Positions 11,734-23,459 of a stretch of 64,000 nucleotides of DNA are shown here, one piece after another. The notes beneath the pieces were generated by a model. It was not told where the DNA came from. It worked only from the letters and a program-made list of their open reading frames with translations, and searched no databases. Position 1 is the first letter of the stretch. Every line of letters begins with the position of its first letter. Both the position numbers and the translations under genes were made by a program. The stretch lies in the NCBI RefSeq assembly GCF_050947875.1, contig NC_134573.1:67854315-67918314 (forward strand), in the 5' to 3' direction. The DNA is from Dermacentor variabilis. Taxonomy: Eukaryota > Arthropoda > Arachnida > Ixodida > Ixodidae.

Positions 11734-12771
11734 TTGGCCCAAACAGTTCGATTATCCGGCACACACGTGGGACAGCGGATCCTGGACACGTTGGGGTATC
11801 GCCCAGCCTTACACATCCCGCAAAGACAGCCGATACCTAACACTATCCGGACCAAGATCATTATCCCCCAGCTTCCGAAAAACATGAGCACTGAAAACAG
11901 CGGTAGGCGCAAAGCTAGGGCGGCAGCACTCTGGCAATGCTACAAAAACCAACCCGCCATATACGTGGATGCTGCTCGCACCAGTGATGGTCGACACACC
12001 ATAGCCGTCACTACTGGCGACGGACACACCATTAGCTGTGCGAGGTTAAACACATCTTCGATTGTGGAGGCGGAAAAGGCCGCCATGGCCATGGGCACCT
12101 GCATCCCGGGCACCAAGATTATTATTTCCGACTCGAAAACAGCGATTCGTAACTGCACCTTAGGTTTCATTTCCCCTCGAGCATTCAGAATCACTAACAA
12201 AAAACTCAATCAATTGAAATTGATGTGGGCACCCGCTCATTCGGGCAACCCTGGAAATGAGGCCGCCCACCTAGCCGCCCGAGCAGCTAGTAACCGGGGG
12301 GTGGGCTTGCCCGACGGGGTTGACCGACATGAAGGTATCCACACTTTTAACGAAATGACAGTTTATTACCGCGAATTCAGGCGAATATATCCATCGCCGC
12401 ACGAGACACTGACAAGAATACAGGCCACTAACCTCAGGGTTGTACAGACTAGATCTTTACTTAGTCCAAGAAGGCTAGCTGCAATGACCGGTGGTAAATA
12501 TCCACCAAACTGCAAACATTGTAACAGCCCCCTGGCGGACCAAGATCACATATTGTGGCGATGCGAAAAGAACCCTCCCCCGAGAAAACTCTTTAGGCGA
12601 ACTCCTTCACACGAAGAGTGGGAGATGAAGACGAAAACTTCCAACCCGCAAGACCAGATACGGTTGGCGGAATGGGCTGATAGCATCGCGGCGAAGCAGA
12701 CGCCCCCCCCCCCCCCCCCCCCCCACACGCTAGTCCCCACCGCTAGGAAGGAAAACTCCCCTCAACCTTGA
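11734..12771 (+). pseudogene. RNase H and zinc-knuckle C-terminus of I-type LINE copy 1
   Basis: A 345-codon open frame, open upstream to 11404 except for a TAG at 11722-11724. RNase H acidic residues are visible: Asp in YVDAAR, Glu in SSIVEAEKAA, Asp in IISDSKTA and the late AHSGNPGNEAAH motif. A C-x2-C-x8-H-x4-C knuckle follows (CKHCNSPLADQDHILWRC). A 22-nt poly-C run (12703-12724) encodes a proline string near the end. The domain is better preserved than the RT upstream. Confidence 0.85.
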
Positions 12772-12805
12772 CAATAAAAGTTTCTTCTCTCTCTCTCTCT
12801 TTAGC

Positions 12806-12970
12806 ATCGGCGGCCGTATTTTGATGGGGGTGAAATGCAGAAACACCCGTGTACTTAGATTTAGGTTAAAGAACCCCAGCTGGTCCAAATTATAACGGAA
12901 CCCCGCACTACCGCGTGGCTCATAATCTGATCGTGGTTTTGGCAGGAAACCCCCATAATTTATTATTTAC
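12806..12970 (+). mobile_element. Ruka-like SINE, 3' portion
   Basis: Sequence runs from CGGCGGCCGTATTTTGATGG through GAAATGCAGAAACACCCGTG, AAAGAACCCCAGCTGGTC and TACCGCGTGGCTCATAATC to CCCCCATAATTTATTATTT. The tRNA-like head is missing. It abuts the (CT)n tail of LINE copy 1, so it is 5'-truncated or inserted at the LINE tail. Confidence 0.85.
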
Positions 12971-13059
12971 AATACCTTAAAGATGTCTTTGGACGTCGAA
13001 CAACTCTTGAATACAAGTGTCAGGACTTGCGCGCGAGGTATTGAGTATGTGGGTAGCTA

Positions 13060-15185
13060 CGTTGGCGTTCGATATCTGGTAGTCTACATTGCGGCTGCAA
13101 TATATAGGCGGAACGGAAACATCGTAGACAATATGGAGAACAGACAAATCCCGCACATATTACTGCACAATAATCTTAAATAGTTGTCTTCTTTCATGCA
13201 CGTTGATAACCGTGACAGAACAATACTTTCACAACTAACTGGAAATACTGTATATGTCATGCCCAAAGGTGTACCTGGCCCGGTGGCCAGGAAATGGGAC
13301 GTAATATTGTGAGCAGCTTCAGCCGTAGCATGTTAACGGACGACCACACAGAGACAGTTTGTATAATTCTTGTGTGGTGCCTTTGGCCCCAAGGTGCAAA
13401 ACCAACTTATCCGTGGATCCATCTAAATAGTTATGTACATCTCGATTTGGAGCTGCTGCGGTAGCCCATGAGTGCGGATAGCAAAGTGGCTAGGGAAATA
13501 ATTGGGGGCACCTTAACGAAATCGATAAGTCAAAATCAAAAGCCGTCCGAGACGGCGTCTCTCGTAGACGCTATGCTATGTTCGGAAGATAATCTGCCCA
13601 CTGAAGAAAGGCTGCTGCGGGGTGTTTCTTACGATTGCCCTTGATTGTTTGCTCTTTAGTATAAAAAAACAAAAGAAAAGGAAAAAAAAAGAACCGTATC
13701 AAAATCCCAGAATCAATCGTTGCTCATCGCGACTAAACGCTTTCAGGATGGTAAGTCATTTCGAGGCGACGAGCAGCTACGCTTTATCAAGAACGCTGAT
13801 AACGCCGGCGGGACTAGCATTGAGGCGAAGTTCAATATGCAGGGATAGCTTTTAATTGTTTTATTTTTGTTTTGATGACGTCATCACGCGTCGCCGCGGG
13901 AAGTTTGAAAAGTTTAAGGTCAGTACGCCACGTGGTGGCACTCACGCGAACTAAACCTTCGTGTCCAGAAAAGCTGGATACGGTTCACGTGAGCGCCATC
14001 ACGTGGTTTATTGACCGTTATCTTTTCAATCTTTCCGTGGTGACGTAGGGATGTTGTCGATGAAAACAAAACAATTAAAAGCTATCTGTGCCCATTGAAC
14101 TTGACAACAAAGTTTGTCCCGCCTGCTTTATTACTGTTATTGATAAACAGTAGCCGCTCGTCAGCTGGAAATCACTTATTATCTTTAGAACGTTTCGTTA
14201 TGAAAAGGCAAAAGCAGTGAGGATTGCTTCTGGGCTTTTCAGAGGCTTCCTGAAAAGTAGGAACGGTTATTTTTCAATTGATTTATTGCTTCTTTTTTTG
14301 TGACGCTACGAAATCCGCCCACTGGGATAATAGTAGGAAGTGCTCCCCGGGAATTTTTATTCAGTCCGAACGTATTCTGTATTTTTTTTTGTAAGACTTA
14401 TCGTCCAAAAGTCGCACATCGGTTATGAGGGAATGCGTTGTCGACTGCTCTGGATGTTTACCTATTCTTTTAGTAAATTTGACCCTAATGACAAATTTCA
14501 GAGCAATATTCCTGTCCGCACCAATGGGCTACCGGAGCAGCTACAAATTGAGCAAAGATGTGTCAACGTATTAAGATGGACACAAATAAGTGGTTTGGAC
14601 GTCGGGTCACAAGGCCCAGCACAAGGATAGTGCAAACCATCTCTTTTACTTCGCCCGTTAGCCCGCTATAGCTGAAGATGCCTACAAGAGTACGGCAGAT
14701 TTACTGGCCACCGGGCCAGGTACACCTTTGGGCAGGATATTTACAGTACTTGCATTTACCTGTCCAAATACTGTCACCTGACGTTTGCTCATGTGCTGGA
14801 AGGAAGGCCGCTACTTAAGATGACTGTGCGTTATTCAAGCAACGGACCCGCCGCGCCGGCTTACCGGCTATTGTGTTGCACTGCTAAGCACCAGGTCGCG
14901 GGATGAAAACCTAGCCGTGGCGGCTGCATTTTGGTGGGAGCTAGATGCAAAACCTCTCATGCCCCATGCACTGGGGACACGTTAAAGATCCCCTGGTGGT
15001 CAAAATTAATCCATAGCGTCCCACAACGGCGTGCCTTATAGTCGAATCGTGGTTTTGCGCTGTAAAATCACAGAATTCAACCTATCAAGCAACGCGGGAA
15101 TTTTTCTGTTCTCCATACTGACTGCCACGCTGCCGTTCCGCTTTTATATGGGCAACCAGCGCTGAAATGTCACGCGCCGACTGCA
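13060..15185. mobile_element. Fold-back palindromic element, arms about 0.9 kb, interrupted by a SINE
   Basis: Left and right halves are reverse complements along almost their whole length around a centre near 13967. Matching blocks from inside out: 13941-13951 with 13982-13993; 13847-13862 with 14068-14083 (exact AGCTTTTAATTGTTTT); 13261-13290 with 14704-14733 (30 bp exact); the CTTAAATAG region near 13175 with 14811-14820; and 13086-13147 with about 15090-15150 (GCGGAACGG and ATGGAGAACAGA blocks). The loop is about 30 nt. Weaker matches suggest it reaches about 12980 and 15265. No coding capacity was seen. It could be a fold-back transposon or two copies joined head to head. Confidence 0.85.
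14845..15084 (+). mobile_element. Ruka-like SINE inserted in the right arm of the palindrome, with 10-bp target duplication
   Basis: The head (CCGCGCCGGCTTACCGGCTA, GCACTGCTAAGCACCAGGTC) and body (ACACGTTAAAGATCCCCTGG, CACAACGGCGTGCCTTATAG, ATCGTGGTTTTG) match the family. TCAAGCAACG flanks it on both sides (14835-14844 and 15085-15094). The palindrome arm pairs with the left arm on either side of this 240-bp insert, which fixes the order of events: palindrome first, SINE later. Confidence 0.9.
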
Positions 15186-15265
15186 GCACCGTAACACAAA
15201 GCCTGGCGAGCGGTGGGCACAGTTTACAGTAGCACACGCTACGATTTTGCATCGCCAAATTCACC

Positions 15266-16753
15266 GCTCATTTTCAAGCACATGCGTCCCGCAACTGATC
15301 TGTCTGGGCACAGACGGGCTAGAACGCAACAGCGCATGCGCTCCTCGCAACCAGCATGGCCATGGACAGAACTTGGCTGGGCGCGTCGGGCTCAGCAAAC
15401 ATTGATAAGGGCGCGCGTCTGTTATTGCTAAATATATCGTGGCATCCTCGTGGCCTCCCTACCGGACGGTATCAGCACATTTTAGTTACACACTCAAACT
15501 GCCGTAGCGCCTCCTGGTCAGTGCTGTTTCTCCATTACGGCCGCCATGTATACTAGCCGATACCGAAAGCCATAAAGGCTGTCCACGTACTCAAATGGAT
15601 CGTGTACAATTCCTTACACTTCTGTACAAGAGTTGTTCGACTGTCGAGGATCTCATTAAAGATGTTGGTTGCTTGAGGAAGATGCCAGTTGGCACATGAC
15701 ACAATCCGATCACCCGACACCAGTACAGTAAACGCTTTCTTGCTCTCTTTCTTTCTTCGCGTCCTCATAGAGCGAAGATCGGTATTCTGAACTCGGGGTC
15801 AAAGAATGGCACACTGTAGTGCGTCGTCTCTCATGTGATAGAATCCGCGTCCCAAATTTCAGTCCCGACTCACCGCGGGACACAATGACGACCAGGCATC
15901 TCGCTGATATGAGCGGTCGGCGGACAGTTGCCAGGTGTTGGCGTCGGCCTCGAGACCGACTGGGCCTCTCCTCAAGGGGCTGCCGGCATTCTCACCTCAT
16001 TTCTCACCATCGGGATGCAGATGAACACCTTCTACTGTCAATTTACTTGTCGCGAAATTTGGCCACCCTGTCAAGGTAATGGGTTTGTATTTTGAACAGT
16101 TAGGCCTCTCCTGAGTATTTCAGCGGCTGTACCTTTCCTATGATGTCCATTTTGTTGGCCTCTATTCATACGTTGCGGATTTTCGGAAAACGTTGTACCC
16201 ATAGAACGCCCCCTGACCATGCTGCCCAAGAAGTCATTTTCCTGAAGTCTTCTGCAAGCTTCTGTCTTCTTGCCGTTCATCAGCCTCCTGGGCTTACTGT
16301 TGATTCTAGTCTATTTTGACGACTATGCTTCCATGGAAGTCCGCAATGATGCAACGTCCATGGCATTGAAATCATTTAATGTCAACTTTACCGTGGACAC
16401 GACAGCCGCATTTTTCCAATTCGGCTGAAACTATTACTATAAAGAACGCGATTGTTCGGCATATGCATTAGCATTCTCAAAAATTCTCTTTATTTGTTGC
16501 CCAACAGTCTTGTGTCATCATGCATCCTCGCTTCTTTTGCGGGATTTTCTCACGGAGAGTAGAAGACGGAGCTGCATAAATAATCACTGAAAGACTCAAC
16601 AAGAGGGCTGAGCTGCTCGGTTTTGTGCCTTCAGGAGTAACCTTACCCTGTGGCGCAGACGCCATTTGTCTATCGGATATAAAAGAGACCTACAAGGTTG
16701 TTTTATTTTCAGCCTATTGATTCCTTGCGTCCCCGCAACTATATCGTGAAGCT
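15266..16753. other. Intergenic stretch, no gene recognised
   Basis: Only short open frames without recognisable motifs. No splice-flanked exon or clear repeat pair was seen. Confidence 0.5.
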
Positions 16754-16901
16754 AGGGCTGAATTCACAAAACCAATTTGCGCTAGAATTGTTCCCAAGAG
16801 AGAAATCCAGCCAATCCTGATGCTGGACATATTATTAACGAAGGCGACCGGCAATGACAAGTATCACTTACGTTAGAAAAGCTCTGTGAATTCGGCCCCT
16901 G
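16754..16901. mobile_element. Short MITE, about 148 bp, inverted GAATTCACA ends
   Basis: The left end AGGGCTGAATTCACA and the right end, whose reverse complement is AGGGGCCGAATTCACA, form terminal inverted repeats of about 15 bp. The body is non-coding. No target duplication could be fixed. Confidence 0.7.
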
Positions 16902-17083
16902 ATTCCTTTCTTTTATGCTACACTGTACTTACAGGTGAACTTGTCTTCGGATTCTATTCGTTTAATACTGTCCTATTCTTACTACCACTGACGTATGTCA
17001 TGCACACATGGCACTCGGGCACCCTCAAGTGAAATACATTAACTTTTTTCCTGAGCGCGCCCGCTTCGTGATGCAAATAAACG

Positions 17084-17668
17084 GTGGTGGCCACCGCGGT
17101 GCGACTCGCTCAAGGTAGGGACAAATTAATATTGTTAGGCGACTTTAACGCACAACACTCAAACTGGAGCTACAGTAGAGTCAATCCCAAGGGCATATTG
17201 TTAGCAGACGTTGTAGAGCGCTACGGACTTTTCCAGCTAACTCAACCGGATCTCCCAACGCGAATCGGGAACAGCGTGTCCCAGGACACTTCCCCCGACC
17301 TCACGTTCACCAACAACGAAAGTGAGACGCGATGGCCGAACCTAGGTGAAAACCTAGGAAGCGATCACTATATCTTAAGCATATCGGTTAATGCAGCCAG
17401 GATTCGAAGAGCTATTGGCAAGGCAAGGCTATCCGACTGGACCAAATTTCGTGAAAAACAGAAAACAATCGGCAGCATAACAGACGTAGGAGAATGGGCC
17501 GAGCAGATCCGAGTTATTCACTCTAGGGTCACAAAAACAATTGAAACCACAACGGAGGCTCCAGCCGTGGATCGTCACCTCTCGAATCTCTGGGAAGCCC
17601 GGAGAGGCCTCACAAAAAGGTGGAAAAGGCAGAAGCTTAATCGTAAACTCAAGATACGGATAGCTTAG
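17084..17668 (+). pseudogene. APE-type endonuclease fragment of I-type LINE copy 2
   Basis: The 194-codon frame contains LILLGDFNAQHSNW (catalytic region), LPTRIGNSVSQDTSPDLTF and NLGSDHYIL (catalytic Asp-His). A basic linker, KRWKRQKLNRK, follows. The N-terminal half of the endonuclease is absent. It ends at a TAG, with sequence continuing in frame to the RT. Confidence 0.88.
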
Positions 17669-17869
17669 CTAGCGCAGGAAGCTAACGAATACGCACAAAC
17701 GTTAAGCGACAGCAATTGGCGTCAGCTCAGCGACTCGCTTCGGGGCACGTTGACTACAAAGAAAACATGGCGCATTCTTCGAAGTATGATTGACCCGAGA
17801 GGAACAAAAACAGTCGCGAATCGCACACTCAAGCTGCTTTAAAACGAGTTTGAAGGTCGGGAAGCTGAC

Positions 17870-19549
17870 ATGATAGATAAAATTAAAGAGATATACGAAG
17901 AAACTGTACCGACCGGGCAATCCACCAAACCCGTTTACGAAGGTAAGGACCAACCGGAACTGGACGCCCCCATAACCTTTGAAGAGGTTTACGCAGCGGC
18001 ACACTCCTTCAAGAAAAACACGACCCCAGGGGTAGATCAGGTCACGAACGCAATGATTCGCAATCTAAGTGACGACACGCTAAAGAGCTTGACCAAATTC
18101 TTTAACGACACGGTCTGGACAGAGGACGGCGTCCTTCCAAAAGAATGGAAGGAAGCAAGAATTATTCTTATTCCAAAACCAGGTAAGCCTCGTAACATCA
18201 ACAACCTTCGACCCATCTCCCTGACGTCGTGCGCGGGGAAACTCTTTGAAAAGGTTGTGCAGGTCCGGCTCTCGAACCACATAGAGCTAAACAACATGTT
18301 CCCCTCCAACATGTTCGGTTTCCGACCTCACGTGTCAGCGCAGGACGTTTTTCTACTACTAAAGCACGAGGTCCTGCACCCGAACAGAGGGTCGGAAGAT
18401 AAATTTGTACTGGCATTGGACATCAAAAAGGCCTTCGACAGCATCTCCCACCACGCTATTCTGGAGGGACTGGAAGCGGTGAACTGCGGAACGCGAATTT
18501 ATAACTACGTGCGCTCGTTCCTCAGCCACCGCACGGCCACAATCGGATTAGGCTCCACGAGGTCCGACACCTTCAACTGTCCCGACAGAGGTACCCCTCA
18601 GGGAGCTATACACTCTCCACTGCTATTCAATGTAGGGATGAGAAAGCTAGCCCTGGAGCTAGATAAACACCCGAATCTCGGTTGTGCGATATATGCCGAT
18701 GATATCACGTTCTGGGCTCACCAGGGGTCCTACGGGGACAAGCAAGAAACCCTTCAAAAGGCCATAGACGCAGTCGTGGAATACGCGAGGGCGGCGGACA
18801 TGGCATGCGCACTCGAAAAATCTGAATTCATTCGGGTGCGTGCGAAATACGCAAGAAAGAAGGACTGGGTGCCGCTCACTCTGACTCTCGACGGGGCGCC
18901 AATTCGTGAAGTGGAGACACTCAGAATATTGGGGATGTGGATACAGCAGAATGCTGGAACATCTCACACCCCACAAAAACTAAAGGCGGTCACAGGAAAC
19001 GTGGCCAGAATGATAAGGAGAGTGGCAAGAAGCAGAGACGGCCTAACTGAGGGAGAGACCATCAGCCTGGTTCACGCATTCGTAATTAGCCGACTCACAT
19101 ACGCCCTTCCGTATCAGGCCTTGACAAACCAAGTGATTAAACAGGCAAACGCAATAATAAGAAAAGCCTTCAAAGCCGCCCTTGGTCTTCCCGAATGCGC
19201 TAGCACAGAGAGATTCGAGGGACTGGGCCTGCACAATACTTTTGACGAGTACGCAGTCGCGACGTTATATGCCCAGAAAGAAAGACTTTGTTCTTCAACT
19301 CGGGGCAGGGAAGTATTGGCGAGGTTAGGCTTTCCCCTGAGACCCCAGTATTGCGGAGAGGAAACGGCACAGATAGACCGCAATGTTCGATCGCACATCG
19401 CGGTGGCCCCAATTCCTAAAAACATGCACCCCAAGTACCATCCCGGACGACGCAGAGCAAGGGCAAGACCCTTCACAAACGTTTCGGCATGGGACCGGGG
19501 GTGTATTATACGGATGCCAGTCGAGCCAGCTCCGACACTTTCACCATAG
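17870..19549 (+). pseudogene. Reverse transcriptase of I-type LINE copy 2
   Basis: A 559-codon open frame with all core RT blocks: PGVDQVTNAMIRNL, LPKEWKEARIILIPKPGK, NLRPISLTSCAGKLFEKV, FGFRPHVSAQD, VLALDIKKAFDSISHHAIL, RGTPQGAIHSPLLFN and the catalytic AIYADDITFW. The thumb and connection region (YALPYQAL, AALGLPECASTERFEGLGLHN) follow. The palm looks complete. The protein would still lack the endonuclease N-terminus and an in-frame RNase H, so autonomous activity is unlikely. Confidence 0.9.
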
Positions 19550-20211
19550 TCCCTACATGCAACAGCAACATAACAACGGCATCCTTCTAAACCGCCTCGG
19601 CATGCGTGGCAGAGGCTGCAGCCATCGCATTGGCCATTCAGGACGCCGAGCGCCAAACCAATTCGGCTTTCATATTATCCGACTCACAAGTGGCTTGCCG
19701 CCTGTTTTTACAAGGAACGGCACCCAAATCAATAATCAAAATTTTAGGCACTCAACTAGAGGGGCACCACACTATCGTCTGGTGTCCGGCACACGAGCGA
19801 CTGGCAGGAAACGCTAGGGCAGACCGTATTGCTCGAGGTTTGAACGTCCGAGCAACGGCATGGCCTAGCGACGACCTTCCACCGAATTCTCGTGACATCC
19901 TCCTACAGCAAAGGCAGGAGCGGAGACGTTTTGGATATCCTCACTGCGATTTAAACAGCGAACAGGAGAGGGACTGGCGTCGTATTCAGACGAATACATA
20001 CCCCAACCTGCACCACCTACACAGAATACACCCCACGAGGTTCACTGACGAGTGCCCGTGGTGCACAGACACACCCACACTAAAACACATCACATGGCAG
20101 TGCCCCAGGAGGCCTCCGCGCATAGACAGTCCCATATTACACCAACATTCACTAATGAGGAATAGGCAGTGGGAGGCATGGCTTGCGGACGAGGGTCGGG
20201 AGAGCCAGTAG
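19492..20211 (+). pseudogene. RNase H and zinc knuckle of I-type LINE copy 2
   Basis: In a frame shifted from the RT, 19492 onward reads GPGVYYTDAS (first Asp), a TAA at 19588-19590, then VAEAAAIALAI (Glu), FILSDSQVACRL (Asp), VWCPAHERLAGNARAD and the knuckle CPWCTDTPTLKHITWQC (C-x2-C-x7-H-x4-C). The order and spacing match copy 1. Confidence 0.87.
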
Positions 20212-20360
20212 GCTCTTCTGGACCAAGCCCAGCGAGCCGCTCGTGCCAGTGGGGCCCTGGAATAGGGGCTCCAACCATCGTGCCTTATTTTATTTACATG
20301 AAATAAAGTTTTACTCTCTCTCTCTCTCTCTATTAGCGAGCTTATTTTTATTCCGAATAT

Positions 20361-20392
20361 AATTAATTAATTAATTAATTAATAATTTATTT
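20361..20392. repeat. (TTAA)n simple repeat
   Basis: About eight TTAA/AATT units just downstream of the LINE copy 2 tail, embedded in AT-rich sequence. Confidence 0.9.
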
Positions 20393-22130
20393 ATCAAAGA
20401 AACACTTTATTCGGTGAGCTTTTTCAGCGCATGCTAAAATTTGAGATTGAAATCACTGCACCGACGGGGAGTGGGAAAGTGCCGCCAGCGCCATCGCAGA
20501 GAGGGACGGGTCATATGGGAACGTTGGCATGATGAGCGGCATCGGAGTCAGCTCAAGAAAAAGACGACGAGGAACGCGCGGCTGCGCACAGGTACGCCGA
20601 TGCCCAACCCAGGAGCGGGCGCCTAAAATCTGCGCCGTAAAGCGTGCAAATGATGTCTCTAGTTTTCATCCTCGAGCACTCAAGATGCACCGTCATCGCG
20701 CAACTTCGTAACACTGGCGTCAGGCAACCACGACGTGCCACAAGCATGGCCTCGCTGATTCTTTAGGCTTGGCATAAACTATACTGTTCCTCGTTGTGTC
20801 GCCAGATACGAACTCTGCCAGAGCTCGAAAAAGCAGTCGATCTAACCTGATTGTCTTCGTCACTTTGTTGACCTACCATACGAGCATTTTCGTTTTAATT
20901 ATTTTTCTATTCACTCGGCCATTTTCCACTTAATTTTCGCAAAGTGCGTGTCTGTTGCTGTGGTTATCAAATACGCCAAACGGTAAGCTATCCCTCAAGC
21001 TTTCTCGTCCACCTGCGTCAATCATGTCGAAGGCATTCTTCCACACGACGTGGACGCTCAATATAGCTATCTTCAAGAGCTTATCGCGGACTTCGCTCAC
21101 CGCTTTTTCTCCAATGTTATCGCAGACACTACTTTCTTGTGCTAGACGCAACACAAACACTCAATGACCTTAATGAAGTCTCTACCACACTCTAGCCGAC
21201 AAGTTGTCGCTGTACATTGGTCCCGAGAATGGGGATGTGACACTTCCTCTGCTGACATTCGCGACAATTTCTCGCGCTACGACGCCGCTTATGAGTGATA
21301 ACTTTTCCATTTTGTCGACAGGAACATACTGTGTTTCATCTGAATATATTTTCGACTTAATATGTGACCGATGAATTTGCTTATGGTTGTGTCGCCCTGA
21401 CTGATCACACAGGTGGTACTCACTCGCGCCCACTTATCGCTTGACAGCAGCACCAAACATCTTGATGCAACAGCCACACCTGGATCGCCGGCTCATCACC
21501 AGACGCGGTTGCGCTTGTCGGCTGCCCTCGTTGCGCCTAGCACAATCGCGAGTGCTGTGACAAAGCCTCCACTATTTGAGACGCTGGCGCTGAATTTTGT
21601 GCGCCCCTGATTTGGTGAGAGAGGACTTCAGGCATGACATGGCAAATCCGTTTTTTACAATTTTACTATGCTTGGATGAAACATTTAGCAACGGTTTTGA
21701 AGATCTAGGGGAGTACTGCCAGCACGCGTGGTTCCCCTGAAATGTCAAGGAAATGTGTAGATATTCTACTGCGCTAGTTCGAAGCAATTCCGCATTAGAG
21801 TATAACCCTCCTCCTTTTACTTTAAAATTAGACGCTCTCTGAGATAGCAACAAATTCAAATTCATCCCTACTACATAAAATCAGGTAATCCTCTACTTAA
21901 CGAGATGCCTTAATAACGGGATCATCTGATGCGTCCTCTAAATATTTGTCAATCTTGCTGAGGTACAGATAACCAAGGATAGAGGCAACCTTGGAACCAG
22001 TGGAAATTTTTTATTCTTATTAAACTCCTCTGTTCCAGTCGCTAAAATTGAAGTCGATGACATTATTCCGAAGAATGCTAAACATCTGCCCTATCCATAC
22101 CTAAATACCATGTTGGAAGACCACCTTGCA
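20393..22130. other. Intergenic stretch, no gene recognised
   Basis: Short open frames only. The last part (about 21600-22130) may be decayed upstream sequence of the LINE relic that starts at 22140, but I could not match motifs. Confidence 0.45.
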
Positions 22131-22139
22131 CGCCTATAA

Positions 22140-22935
22140 ACAAAGACCGTGATAGCGACTGATGCTTTCGTCTTTGAGTAGAAGTCGAGTGTGGCCATTG
22201 TATCGTCATACATGAGCCTCTTTTCTCTATTGGACTACCTGACTTCGCGTCTATCTTCCAGGCTGAATTATTGGCGATTGTTTTAGCTTTACGTAAATTA
22301 CCATCCTCTCTGTCATAACCGTAATATCGCCGTAATTTTAACCGATTGTCTGTATGTCTGCTCTTCGCTAACCACACCCAATTTGTCAAATACCTTTGGA
22401 GCAGTCTCAAGACATTTACGTCTCGTTCGTTTAGTGTGGGACACAGGCCACAAATGTTTAGCCTCAAATGATTATGCAGATACACTCGCAGTAGGATCCC
22501 TTGATTTTCCTGCAATTGCAATTCCGCCAACGTCGGCTTTCATCACTGCGGCGCTATTCAGAAAATTTGCTAGCACAGGTAACTCTGCCAAATCATACTT
22601 ATACACCTCTGATTTCGCGCATCTCAATTTTGTTTGGAAGAACAAATCGTGCTCTTCTAGCAAATTTGAAGTTTTGATTTCGAGACTACGTTGGGCTGAG
22701 TCCATCCCTGAACTTCTAGCTTCACAGGTCTGGTCAGGCTCATCACCTCTGTGTCATTTGTGCATTGAGAGTAAATCTTTGCAACATTTTTGTTTTGCAT
22801 ATCACCGGTTCAGTATTCAAAGGTACAGATTTTTAGAACGTTTCCGAATCCTTGGCTTGAATTTGACTATTAGGATAAGCATATCCTTTTGGGAATGCCA
22901 TACAAGGTTATACCCACAGGAACATTTTTGATGTC
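22140..22935 (+). pseudogene. RNase H region of a different RNase H-bearing LINE, decayed
   Basis: Forward frames give ATDAFVFE (first Asp), then a stop, SIGLPDFASIFQAELLAIVL (Glu in QAE), VILTDCLYVC (Asp) and, from 22383, HLRLVRLVWDTGHKC with NDYADTLA. The C-terminal domain continues with FEVLISRLRWAESIPEL and a C-x2-C..H..C-type zinc motif (CHLCIESKSLQHFCF). The motif wording differs from the I-type copies at 12 and 20 kb, so this is another lineage. Frameshifts lie between 22250 and 22383. The reverse transcriptase was not found upstream. Confidence 0.78.
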
Positions 22936-23459
22936 CACTGCAATTTTCTGATCGAGACAAGAAGAATTGCGTGCTAAAGTTATTAGTTTTCCTTTTTATG
23001 CTCGCATAGATTTACTGCAATATTTCGATATTTGAGCCTTAATATTTGTTACAGCTGACAGCTTTATTTCACAATTAAAAGTTTTAAATATCATTTCACC
23101 TTATTTTCTTGTAAAAAATTATAACGATAATATTCATTTCTCCGCCCGTTTCATGGCCGACTTGCCAGACTAGGTTGCACCCTTTCACTAAGGAACAAAA
23201 ATAAGAACATTCAGGCAAAGAAATAGGGAACAAGAACAAGCGTCCGGCACCGTCCAATGACGAAGAAACAGGGGGTGCAGTACATGCACCTGTGAAAAAA
23301 ACACTCCTGTGCTCAGCTTGTCTCCCCTGATGATGCTGTCCTGCGGCTGTTTTCTGAGCGTCGGCAGAAGGGTACTGCAAAGGGAAAAAAGTCACACCTT
23401 CGCCTGCGGCCTAGGGCAATCAAAAAGAAACAAAATTTGGGGGGGGGGGACAAAATGGC
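22936..23459. other. Spacer between two LINE relics
   Basis: AT-rich, with a G run at about 23440-23449. Nothing coding recognised. Confidence 0.5.

Larger units (their letters stand above)
9948..12802 (+). mobile_element. I-type LINE copy 1, right piece: reverse transcriptase, RNase H, zinc knuckle and 3' tail
   Basis: This resumes the element interrupted at 5804. In order it has the endonuclease-RT linker (9973-10239, two in-frame stops), RT fingers and palm (10240-10908 and 11028-11513), the connecting region (11404-11724), RNase H with a C-terminal zinc knuckle (11734-12771), an AATAAA at 12773-12778 and a (CT)n tail ending near 12802. Having both RNase H and an APE endonuclease places it in the I group of LINEs. 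Several stops and frameshifts make it non-coding now. Confidence 0.88.
17070..20331 (+). mobile_element. I-type LINE copy 2, 3.3 kb, nearly continuous from endonuclease to tail
   Basis: Endonuclease (17084-17668), RT (17870-19549) and RNase H plus knuckle (19492-20211) lie in order. AATAAA (20302-20307) and a (CT)n tail to 20331 follow. Endonuclease and RT are in one frame, parted only by TAG at 17666-17668 and TAA at 17840-17842. One frameshift near 19488 and a stop at 19588-19590 break the RNase H part. Like copy 1 it lacks the 5' end of the element, beginning shortly before the GDFN motif. It belongs to the same family as copy 1 by gene order, motifs and tail, but is much less decayed. Confidence 0.92.
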
